A DNA stretch of 64,000 bases, taken from positions 116,126,001-116,190,000 of the forward strand of contig JBITNC010000001.1 of the NCBI GenBank assembly GCA_050084985.1. Direction: 5' to 3'. Shown here one piece after another: positions 44,163 to 54,520 of this stretch. The DNA is from Nageia nagi. Lineage: Eukaryota > Pinophyta. The notes under the pieces were generated by a model that had not been told where the DNA came from, made no database searches, and saw only the letters and a list, made by a program, of their open reading frames with translations. Made by a program: the position numbers and the translations under genes. Each line of letters starts with the position of its first letter. Position 1 is the first letter of the stretch.

Positions 44163-44600
44163 AATTTATATGGAATATTATTTAAGGAAATGTAATTATG
44201 ACATGATGTAAACACCTAAAATAACATGATAGAAATTTTTACTACAATTGACCTATCTGTAAGCTCTTAATGTTCTTCATGTGATATCTTCATCTTTGAT
44301 AAGTAGGTTTATGACATACTTAGTGAGGTTTTTTATTCATGTATATAAAATATGGAACTCTTATATTTTATTTCATTATTAGGGTTAGTATGTACAACCT
44401 CACACTATAGATTTTTGATTTGCATCATTATCATCTTGATTAGAGCATAATGTAAACATCTTATATAGAATGATAGAAATTTACTACACAACTCCTTCAT
44501 TGTAGGTTATTAATATTTCTTATTTTCATTATTGTTGTACATTTATATCTGTATTATTGTATATTATTTGTAGGCTCTTAATATTAAAACTTAGAAGTAT
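44163..44600. repeat. Tandem repeat of about 240 bp, right part
   Basis: It continues the array interrupted by element D: AGCTCTTAATGTTCTTCATG at about 44265, TTTCATTATTAGGGTTAG at about 44371, GATTAGAGCATAATGTAA at about 44439, and GGCTCTTAATATT at about 44573. Copies are decayed. Confidence 0.65.
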
Positions 44601-44793
44601 TATATTAAATATATGATAAAAAAATTATACCTTTACCATTAATACTACTAATTTAAATATTTTATTGAATTGCATCTCTAATGAAAGGAATCTATAAGTA
44701 TTTATAATGAAGAAACTATTTTCTTTATTTTAATATGTACAAAATTAGTTCACCTTAGATTACTTGTAGTTTCCCAACAAACTTGTTTAACTC
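44601..44793. other. AT-rich stretch before element E
   Basis: There is no coding or repeat structure I can name. It ends at the ATCAA target duplication. Confidence 0.5.
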
Positions 44794-44798
44794 ATCAA
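44794..44798. repeat. Target-site duplication ATCAA (left, element E)
   Basis: ATCAA precedes TGTAACACAACC at 44799 and follows the right LTR end at 56942-56946. Confidence 0.88.
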
Positions 44799-47700
44799 TG
44801 TAACACAACCACTTATTTCCATCAACCAAAACCTTAAAATTTACACCTAATTTTTTTTATTTTGTTTAACACTTGATATTCTAGGAATAAATTAGGTGAT
44901 CCCACATGAGCTTTGTAATGTTGCTAGCTAGTTTAGCACTCACATGGCAAGATTGGTAAAGAACCCAGGTTAACCAACCTTAATAAACTTTTCTTGGTGT
45001 TCACTCCTCAACACTCATCCTATTGAGAAGATGCCTCAAAAGTAACCTCACCATTCCTATTCCACATCTTGTGTGTAATAGGCTTTCTGGTCATAGCATA
45101 GTGGTTTTCTACTCAAGTCCCATACCACTTGAGAGATCGCACTTCCACTAAGTTAGCATTGCCACTTGATGATAACTCTCCATCTCATAGGAGTAGATAG
45201 TTTATCCAAGGCAAATTTCCATATGAGTGGGTAGCATATCCTATGAAATAATCATCATACCCCTATCTGGTAATTGCAAGTGGTATGACTACTAGTTACC
45301 CTCATCCGATAATAGTAGTTTTTTATGATTGCTATCCCCATTTGACTCACCTTTTGGAGGATATGAGTCATTAGCCTACCCATAACTATCAGTTAGGCTC
45401 ACCATGTGGTCTAGCATCCCTATGCCCATAACTTGGAGAGCTATGGATATTAAATAATATCCTCAAGTAGTTGTTTATTCTAATTTATTATTAAATGTAT
45501 TGACAAAAAGAACAACCCATGACCTACTAACCATAAACTAATATTTTCAAACAATAAAGAGGGTGCAAGACACCATACATAAATAAGACCTAGAGTTTAA
45601 CACCATTCATCTTTGCCCACAAGTTGTACATTGAAAGTTTTGGTTATAGTCTTGCTTAGGAAGTCTCCTAATTCTATTTGTCCCATATACATTGTATCCC
45701 ATATATGGGTCTAGTTTTTAAAAGTTCTCTTGCATATATAAAGTAACAAGTCATGAGAAAATATCTAGCCATTATTGCTACAAAAGTAATGCAATGCTGA
45801 GGGTTCTTCATGTAAGGAATATTTTTTTTATCTATCATTTAGCAAGGTAGGTTGATTTGGTGAAGTTCTCCATTGTTTTCTTGCATTCATCCCAAAGGAT
45901 CCCAAACAATTCCATTTAATCCCATTGGGTCCCATTTGTACTCAATTTGACCTTAAGAGTCCCTAAAATATCCCAAATGCTCCTAAATTATCTTTTGGAG
46001 CCTTAATTCTAAATTAATATTATTTTCTATTCAATCTACTTCTTTAAAAATTTTGTTAAAATCATTTACTTTGTCAATTTGTAATACCCATTAATCATGT
46101 TTATGAAAGAAATAGTAATTTCTACTCCTAGTAATCCATATAATTAATACTAATTGTAGTATTTGATAACCATAATTAAAAGAAAGCTCATTAAATCATA
46201 ATACTAATATTTTTCTAAAAATTATATAAATAAAAAGTAATCTATAAGATTCATTAATTAATAATTAATATAATCCATTTATAAAATGTATGAATGATAT
46301 TTACTTCCATAATTTATTTCAAGAAGAAATCATGCATTATATAAAGGCAATTCAAATATAATACAACTCATTTAATCACTAATAGGATCTTTTTGACAAA
46401 TCATACTATTTCATATCCAATGAGTTTGTAATTCAAATTTGTTCATGTCATATGTTTTGATCATTGTATCAATCATTGAACATGTCCATCAATCTTCATG
46501 CAATGAGCATCGAGCATCCCCTTGAAGCTTGGTAGGTGGATCGAGTACTAGGAGGGAAGAGGATCAGGACAACCTTTTTAAAATTTGACCATTATGCAAA
46601 TGAATTTAACTATAGATCTCAAGAGAAATTATCTCTTTTCTTTGGTCAATGTACATTAATCCATTATTTATTTACCTTATAATTAATATATCTTAAATAA
46701 TTAAATTATTCACAATAAGATCTTGGATACCTTAATAATTAATTTATGTAATTGGTACCATATGAATTATTTTATTAAACATCATACCAATATCATAATC
46801 TCAAAACCATAGTTCATTTAATACAATATCTAAAGAGTTCTTAAATTACTTATTAAAAATATTAAACATAACTTATCACCTCATTAGACACTAATTAGTT
46901 TAATTGACAAACTTAGATAATAACAAGCAAACATATTTTTATTAATTCATCTTTACTTTCTTTTACATGAATTTGACAATATTTCTTTACTAAGATGATA
47001 AACATCATATTAAAACTTTAATAAAATTCATATCAAAATAAATTTATTAAACTCTAGCTAAAGGTATAAGGAGAAATATTTGAGTAGTCTCCTTAAAATA
47101 TCATAAAATACATAGTACAATTTGTACATAAAATTTTTCACTCTTACATCTAAATAAAGAGAATAAAAAAAAAAGAAAATCCCACTCTTTACTTTATAAA
47201 GAAAAAGACATGGTAACAACCTTTAAATAAAATAACCATTGTCTCTTCAAGTGGTTCAACACTTCTAACAACAATTAATTCTATGAAGCTTTACCAAATA
47301 TTATGATAAACATCATCTTAAATATCTTAAACTAGGACTATCTTAATTAGGCAAAAAAATGTAAAAGAATGCACCTTGACTTGAAAAGGAAAAAAAGACT
47401 TCTTTTCTTCACATAACTCTGCACCAAGCTTGAGAATAAAAAGAATGAAATAATAAAAGATAGATAGGTAGGTATTTTTCTAATGCTTTACTCCTTTATT
47501 TATAGCTAAAGGGGTTCAAGTGTGTCTAAATAGATGTCTCCTCACACCTTTAATAATTTTTGGGGTAGGTTTGCTTAAAGTTATTGATTATTAAAATGAT
47601 ATTAAATACCTTAGAGCCTTTTTTATTAATTTATAAATTAGTGCTAACTATTATCCACACCTAACATAAGAAAACAAAACTAAGTATAATCATTACTCAA

Positions 47701-48338
47701 TTATTTTCCTGCTCATTAAATATCTTGTAATACCATAAGGAGACCTTAGTCTCTATCTAATTATGTTTTTACTATTAGCCCTATGTCTTAATAATATAGA
47801 CAATCATATTCAACTTTTACCCTATTAAATTTATGTTTCTAATCTTATATAAATTTTAATATTTAAATAAGGTATATCCTCTTTTTCCCTCCATTTCAAA
47901 AGTTAAATTTCAAAAATACCAAACAAGAGAAAACACATCTTTACCTTCGATGGTCACCTCATTCTGTAGAGTAAAGTTAATCCACACATTTTTGCAAACA
48001 TAATTTCATTAAAAAATCAATAGTCATAGCAATTATTCTACATTAAAATACATGATTTATGATGGTCATAGGGTGTATTAACAATTCAACATCAATCATT
48101 TCCTCCTCTTACCCTTTTGTTTCTATCAACAATTCACCTTTGGTCCTTAAAGTCTTTAGATCGCTTCTCCATCTCGAGTTGACCCATGTCAAAAAATTTC
48201 AAAGTTAACATTAAATTGTTACAAATGATACATATTCCCTTATCAAACTTGTCATTACCATAGCATTATTCAAACATAATCCATTCAAATCCTTGATGAT
48301 ACTCAAGGTCAAATAGTTTCTTGAGGTGGATCATGACA
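44799..48338 (-). repeat. 3' LTR of element E
   Basis: On the plus strand it runs from TGTAACACAACCAC to GGTGGATCATGACA. It is collinear with 53198-56941 except for a duplication of about 200 bp in the other copy. It contains the hairpin group at about 45080-45450 and, further in, AT-rich sequence with no coding signal. Confidence 0.95.
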
Positions 48339-48356
48339 TACACCTCCCCTTAAAAA
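48339..48356 (-). promoter_or_regulatory. Polypurine tract of element E
   Basis: Read on the minus strand, the bases before the 3' LTR are TTAAGGGGAGGTGTA. This is a purine-rich tract at the expected place. Confidence 0.7.
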
Positions 48357-48429
48357 GGAACATAGTCCCTAATATTCTTATATACAAAAATAACTTATAA
48401 ATGTTTTACATACTTAGTTAAGCAAATAA

Positions 48430-48669
48430 ATATGCAAATTATATTTTCATAGTGCCTATATCTTCCCACATGGAAGATGATTCAGAATATTTGTCCCATT
48501 GGACTAGACATTCATTAATTTCTCTATTTCTTAGCTTCCTAGTCTTAAAAGCTAAGATCTTGATAGGGAGTACTTCAATGGCATGAGGTTCCAACATCTG
48601 TAATTTAAAAAATTTCAAAACATGAGAAGGGTTAGTATTTTCATAATAAGGAGACATGAAATACATCAT
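48430..48669 (-). pseudogene. Chromodomain at the end of pol (element E)
   Basis: The minus-strand open stretch 48669-48439 contains KILAFKTRKLRNREINECLV, then QWDKYSESSSMWEDIGTM. This matches the chromovirus integrase tail (usual I-L-x-R-x-x-R-x-L-R-N-x-x-I-x-x-x-L-V-x-W, with E-A-T-W-E). Chromodomains tether integrase to marked chromatin. The W of W-E-D is kept; the first aromatic position is changed. A frame shift just upstream separates it from integrase. Confidence 0.8.
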
Positions 48670-48759
48670 GCATTTTGGACAAACTTGGTGGCAAGGAAAG
48701 TTTGTAGGCTACTAAACTCTACTTTTCCATAATTTCAAAAGGACCAACAAATTATGGAT

Positions 48760-49690
48760 CCAATTTAGTTTACTTTATGGAACTTTTCATAGGTTCAACT
48801 CATAAATAGACCTTATCACCCATAGCAAATTCTTGAAGAGTTCTCTTTATATTGGCATAACTCTTTTGTTGATTAGCAACTTCCTTCAACTTTCATCGAA
48901 TGGACTTGAACTGCTCCTCCATTTGCTTTAACATTTTTGATTGGATCATCACCTAATCCTCACAATTATCCCAAGTTAAAGGATTTTTACATCTCCTTCC
49001 ATACAAAGCTTCAAAAGTATCCATTCCTAAAGATGAATTATAACCATTATTGTATGTGAATTCAACCAAATAAAGATAATCTTTCCATTTGGTCTTTTGT
49101 TCTATGCAATATACTTTGAACATATCTTCAAGAATTCTATTTACATATTCTTTCTTTCCATCTATTTTGAGATGATAAGTTGATCTCATATTCAAATTTG
49201 TACCCAATGCCTTACGTAATGATTTCCAAAATACAAAAGTGAATTTAGAATCCCTATCTAAGATTATCACTTCAAGAAATCCATGTAGTCTGAAGATCTC
49301 ATGTGCAAACATTTTAGCTACTACAAGGGAATCATCTATGGTGTTACCAGGTATAAAATGAGCAACCTTGATTAACTTATCAACCACAACCAATATGGAG
49401 TCATGATGAAATCTATTTTTCAGCAAACCAACTATAAAATCCATTGAAATCACTTACCATTTCTATGTCAAAATATTGTGGGGATATAGATATCCACATA
49501 GATGTTGATGTTTTGCTTTCACTTTTTGATATTCCAATCATCTTACCACAAACCCTACTATATCCTTATTCATTTCATCCTAGTAGAATTTTTGTTTCAA
49601 GTCTTCTCTCATATTTATACCTCCTAGATGTGTTGCATATGGAGGATGATGGGCTTCTTGCAAGATTAAATTTCTTAAATGTCCTTTTTT
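48760..49690 (-). pseudogene. Integrase (element E)
   Basis: The minus strand shows the end of the zinc finger (EYQKVKAKHQHLCGYL), then the open 166-codon block 49453-48953. VISMDFIVGLLKNR carries Asp 1, with ILVVVDKLIKVAHFIPGNT; EIFRLHGFLEVIILDRDSKF carries Asp 2, with TFVFWKSLRKALGTNLN; and DGKKEYVNRILEDMFKVYCI carries Glu (usual DGQTERVNR). SLGMDTFEALYGRRCKNPL closes the core. Further on, KLDPxFVGPFEIMEK (GPF module) and PSLSKMHDVFHVSLL are seen at about 48780-48660. The catalytic triad is intact in the open block. Confidence 0.92.
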
Positions 49691-50330
49691 TGGAATGACT
49701 AATTTGTCTCTAAAATACAAAATTACATCTTTTTAAGCAAATTCTTAAGATGAAGGATTACCTTTCTTTCTCATTTCCCTAATGGATTGATAATATGGAT
49801 CCTCTTGTTGTAAGATTCTTACTTGTTCAAATAAGTCAAACTAGCTTCTTGTCATGGCATTTACATGTCTTCTCCAACCTAATGCATCTACCACTTTATT
49901 TTCTTTACCCTTGATATACTCAATACCAAAATCATATTCTACAAGGAATTCCATCCATCACCTTTACCTATCATTTAAGTTGGCTTGAGTGAACAAGTAC
50001 TTCAAACTTTGATGGTCCATTTTTGATTTGAAAGGTTTTCCTAGCAAGTAATGCCTCCACATATTGAGTGCATGCACTATGACTACTAGCTCAAGATCAT
50101 GTGTAGCATAATTCAACTCATGTGGCTTTAACTTTCTAGATTCATATGCTACAAGATTTCTATTTGTGATAGTACTCCACCCAAACCCTCTAATGATGCA
50201 TCTGTAAATACTACAAAGTCACCGTGGGGGTTAGGGATAGTGAGAATTGGTGTAGAGGTAAGCTTTTCTTTCAGGGTTGTGAAAGATTTTTTTCACTTTT
50301 TCATCCACATAAACACTTTATTTTTCTTCT
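49691..50330 (-). pseudogene. RNase H remnant (element E)
   Basis: GDFVVFTDASLEGLGGVLSQ at about 50255-50195 has the first catalytic Asp (FTDAS). Pieces after it (LKPT, ENLSNQKWTIKV for the usual F-x-I-x-T-D-H-x-S-L-K) are broken by many stops and shifts. It lies between RT and integrase. Confidence 0.75.
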
Positions 50331-51395
50331 ATAGATTGGTGATAGGATTTGCTATCTTTGAAATATCCTTAACAAATCTTCTATAATACTTAATTAATCC
50401 CATGAAACTTCTTACCTCAATCATATTTGTTAGCACAAGCCAACTCATTATTGCTTCTACCTTTTTAGGGTCCACTAAGATTCTTTCTACAAAAATAATA
50501 TGACCTAAGTACTGAATATCAAAAACATAGAAATCGCACTTAGACAATTTACCATATAGCTAATGAAGTCTCAAAACTTCTAAGGCTAATCTCAAATGAT
50601 GGTTATGCTCCTTATTTCTTGAATATATGAGAATATAATCTAAAAAGACTAGCACAAATTTGTCTAAGTATTCTCGATAAAAATTGTTCATCAAATTCAT
50701 GAATTTTGTAGGAGCATTCGTTAGCCCAAATGGTAACCCTACAAATTCATAATGTCCATACCAAGTCTTGAATGATGTATTATAGGTATCTGATTCTTTT
50801 ATCCTCAACTGGTGGTAACTAGATCTTAAGTTTATCTTGTAAAAGATAGAAGTATCTTTGAGTTGGTTGAAAAAGTCATCAATTCTAGGTAAAGGATACC
50901 TATTCTTGATGGTGACCCTTTTCAACATCCTCTAGTCAATACAAAATCTCAATGTTCTATCCTTCTTTTTGACAAATAATACAAAAGCTCCCTAGGGTGA
51001 TACACTAGGCTTTATCAACCCTTTCTCCAAAAGATCTTGTAATTGTACTTTTAACTCTTGCATCTCAATGGTGTTCATTCTATAGGGGTTCTAGAAATAG
51101 GTTTTACTCCTAGTATTAGATCTATTAAGAAGTCAAATTCTCATTTTGGAGGTAGACCTGGTAGTTCCTTGGGACATACAACCTTATATTCTCTCAACAC
51201 TAGATACTTGTTTAACATTTCTACATCTTTATCCTCTTCTTCCACTTCTTTGATCTTAATTGCAAATATCATTTCCCTTTTTCTAATACTTCTTCTCATT
51301 TGCATGGTTGTGATCAAGTAAGGTTCAAATGATCCTTGATTAGTGAACAACTTGTATTTTTTTGGTATAAATAGATATATTCCACCCATCTCTCC
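50331..51395 (-). pseudogene. Reverse transcriptase (element E)
   Basis: The minus strand has a lead-in (GCMSQGTTRSTS for the usual P-x-x-L-P-G-L-P-P), then [20 protein letters not shown] (motif 1, one stop), TLRFCID-stop-R (motif 2), [39 protein letters not shown] (motif A, Asp changed to Asn), [20 protein letters not shown] (motif 4), and [19 protein letters not shown] (the catalytic F-x-D-D is FLDY, so the second Asp is lost). Then comes QYLGHIIFVERILVDPKKVE. Both catalytic changes make it inactive. Confidence 0.92.
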
Positions 51396-52000
51396 TGAAA
51401 ATTAATCAAGGACTTATGTGCCATTAATCAATCCATTCTAAGAATAATATAATAGGAAGCTAAAGGAACCACATATAAATCCCACATAATAAATCCCTTG
51501 GGTAACGCAATATCGACATTCCTAAAATATTATTTGGAAGAACACCTTTGACTAGACCCAAACTCTACTTACCATCCATTTGTCAAACATTTTGGTACCT
51601 TAATCATATCTTTAACTAAATAATTTGAAATGAAATTGTTTTTTGCATCACAATCTATCAAAACTTTAAAATATTTACTAGAAATTTTACCCATGATATG
51701 AAAAGGTGTAGCTTTTCCTTAAGCTTCCCCTGATCTAGTCACTTTAAAAATTTGGTGATCCTTTGATGGATCTATCTTCATAAGGCATTGAATTGCATAG
51801 TGTGCTCCACCATAGTTTTAATATCCATTCCATGGAGCTTCCTTTTTCTTTGAATTGTTATCCTTAGGCATGTATTAGTTATTCTTTGCTCATGAAATCC
51901 ATGGTTTAGGTTCCTAAATCATTGATTTCCATTCCCAATATTTTGATTCTATCTTCTGAAATGTTGATTCTTCTTTTGGAAATCTTTCTTCTTTAAATCC
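51396..52000 (-). pseudogene. Protease region remnant (element E)
   Basis: Between RT and gag the minus strand is heavily broken. ILKFxxIVMQKTISFQII at about 51690-51620 sits where the usual ALIDSGATHNFIS lies (the D-S-G is reduced to I-V-M-Q). QLPIILFLEWIDL at about 51470-51420 corresponds to the usual Y-D-V-I-L-G-M-D-W-L. Assignment rests mainly on position. Confidence 0.5.
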
Positions 52001-53112
52001 TTATTCCCAAGTTGTTTCATCTCAAACCTCTAAAAATTTCCATCCTTAAGATTCTGATTGACTTTTCTACTATTATTGTGTGGAGCCTATTGCTTAGCAC
52101 CTTTATTCCTCTAGAAAGGTTCCTTGTAATTTTCATTTGACACATAATTCATGAGGGTTTTTGTTATACCCAAGTTACTTTTAGCCAAATCATAAGCTTG
52201 TTCCAATGTCTTAGGGTTTAGGAAATTGACCATATTCTTGATCTTGGAATCCAACCCCATAAGGAATTGGTGAACCTTCAAGTGATTTTTATCATCTAGA
52301 GCATACTTAAGAAGTTTGATAAACTTCTGATGATAGGATTACACATTCATAGAACCTTGTTGAAGTGTATAATATTCCTTATATTTCTTATCAAAATAAA
52401 CTTGAGGGATAAATCTCTCTCAAAATGCTTCAACAAATTACAACCACTTCAAATGCTAAATTTTGTGCTCAACTTTGTAGGCATTCCACCATTTGAGAGC
52501 AATATCTTGAAAGTTGTAGGTAGCCCACATGGTTTTTGTTTTTGGCAATAGATTTTTCATTGAAAAGTAGGTTTCAACCTCCTCTAACCATACTTTTATG
52601 TTCTCACCTTCATGCTTTCTATTAAAATTGGGTTTTTAAGCTTTCTTCAAATCAGATGCAAGTTCTTGTTCGATCCTTACCTAAATTTGGTTGTTCAATC
52701 CACTTGATCTTACTTGTGCTAGAAGGACTAGATCAAATTCTTATCTTAAAGGCTCAACTCTCTAACTTAGTAGATTATTTATCAATTCTTGCTACTCTAC
52801 CACCTACTCTTGGAGTCTTGTGATGGATTCTTCTCCTCCATTATTCTGATTAGAATGGCTAGAAGAACTCTTAGTATTATTTGTACAAACCTATGAATTG
52901 GCATTCCTAATTATTCCACCTCTAGCATTTTGACCTCTAACATTTATATTTTTACCTTGAACATTTCTTTGGTTTGCATTGATATTGGCATTAGCATTTA
53001 CAAGAAGGTTATTTGAGGCATCTTGTTGCAAGTTTCTTGAAGCTCTAGTTACACATCTTGGGATTACCATAATCTGAATCAACCAAATGGTATTGTTATT
53101 AGGCTCATGCAT
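52001..53112 (-). pseudogene. Gag remnant (element E)
   Basis: From about 53112 the minus strand reads an Asn-rich N-terminus (NANANINANQRNVQGKNINV), then ENIKVWLEEVETYFSMKNLL, WATYNFQDIALKWWNAYKVE (usual A-x-x-W-W), RFIPQVYFDKKYKEYYTLQQ and KFIKLLKYALDDKNHLKVHQ with FLMGLDSKIKNMVNFLNPKT. This is the retrotransposon gag family in chromovirus style. No zinc knuckle is recognisable downstream. Stops and shifts occur about every 50 codons. Confidence 0.82.
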
Positions 53113-53184
53113 ACTTAATCTAGACTTCCTAAATTATTATAGCAAAAGAGTAATGGATTGTATGCCTAAGAGTTTGAACTTGAT

Positions 53185-53196
53185 GCTTTGATACCA
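53185..53196 (-). promoter_or_regulatory. tRNA-iMet primer-binding site (element E)
   Basis: On the minus strand TGGTATCAAAGC starts one base from the 5' LTR. It differs by one base from TGGTATCAGAGC, the complement of initiator tRNA-Met. Confidence 0.88.
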
Positions 53197-53394
53197 ATGT
53201 AAATGCAACCACTTATTTCCATCAACTAGAACCCTAAAATTTAGATCTAATTTTTTTTATTTGGTTTGACACTCAATATTCTAAGATTAAACTAGGTGAT
53301 CCCACATGAGCTTAGTAATGCTACTAGCTAGTTCAGTACTCACATGGCAATATTGGTCAAGAACCCATGGTAACCAACCTTGATAAACTTTTCT

Positions 53395-53850
53395 ATTATT
53401 CACTCCTCAACACTCATCCTATTGAGAAGATGGATCAAAAGTAACCTCACCATTCCTATTCCATGTCTCGTGTGCAATAGGCTTGCTGGTCATAATGTAG
53501 TGGTTTTCTACTCAGGGCCCATACCACCCAAGAGATTACACTTCCACTAAGTTAGCATCACCACCCAATGATAACTCTCCATCTCATAGGATCAGATAGT
53601 TTATCCTAGGCAAACTTCTATATGAGTGAGTAGCATCTCCTATGGAACAATCATCATACCTTTATCTGGTAATTGCAAGTGGTATGAATACTAATTACCC
53701 TCACTTGGTAATAGTAATTTTTACAATTGCTATCCCCACCTGACTCACTTGTTAAAGGATATGAGTCATTAGCCTACCCATAACTATCGGTTAGGCTCAC
53801 CAGGTGGTTCGGCATCCCCATGCCCATAACTTGGAGAGCCATGGATATTA
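53395..53850 (-). ncRNA. Hairpin group near the primer end of the element E LTR
   Basis: Pairs seen on the plus strand are: GTGGT/ACCAC (about 53500-53527); CTCATAGGA with TCCTA and TATGAG (about 53583-53631); CATACC 53655-53660 with GGTATG 53681-53686, alternating with GGTAATT 53668-53674 and AATTACC 53693-53699; TGACTCA 53741-53747 with TGAGTCA 53762-53768; AGCCTA 53771-53776 with TAGGCT 53792-53797; and CCATG/CATGG 53818-53844. The same pairs occur in the other LTR at about 45080-45450. They lie in the part of the LTR likely to be transcribed into the RNA leader. Confidence 0.5.
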
Positions 53851-54064
53851 AATAATATCTTCAAGTAGTTGTTTAGTCCTAATTTATTATTAAATGTGTT
53901 GACAAAAATAACCACCCATGGCCTACTAACCATAAACTAATATTTCCAAATAGTGAAGAGGGTGCAAGACGCCATACATAAACAAGACCTAGAGTTTAAC
54001 ACCATTCATCTTTACCCATAAGTTGTACATTGAAAGTTTTAGTTATAAGCTTGCTTAGGAAGTC

Positions 54065-54520
54065 TCCTAATTCTATTTTTCCCATACACAATGTATTGCA
54101 TATATGGGTATACTTTTTAAAAGTTCTCTTGCATACATAAAGTAGCAAGTCATGAGAAAATATCTAGCCATTATTGCTACAAAAGTAATATGGCATTAAG
54201 GGTTCTTCATGCAAAGAATATTCTTTTTATTTATCATTTAGCAAGGTAGGTCAATTTGGTGAAGGTTCTTTATCATTTTCTTGCATTCAATCCCTTAATT
54301 ATATTTATCTCATATGCATTGTATCGCATATATGAGTCTACTTTTTAAAAGTTCTCTTGCATACATAAAGTAACAAATCATGAAGAAATATCTAGCCATT
54401 ATTGTTATAAAAGTAATGCAATGCTGATGGGTCCTCATGTAAATAATATTCCTTTTGTTTATCATTTAGCAAGGAAGGTTGATTTGGTGAAGGTTCTCCA
54501 TCATTTTCTTGCATTCATCC
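54065..54520. repeat. Tandem duplication inside the 5' LTR of element E
   Basis: The blocks ACTTTTTAAAAGTTCTCTTG, ATATCTAGCCATTATTG and CATTTTCTTGCATTCA each occur twice, about 220-240 bp apart. They occur only once in the other LTR (about 45715-45900). The duplication therefore arose after insertion, or was already polymorphic in the parent. Confidence 0.85.

Noticed and set aside
49444-49698. 84-codon plus-strand open frame
   Set aside because: It lies opposite the integrase zinc-finger region of element E and has no own support.
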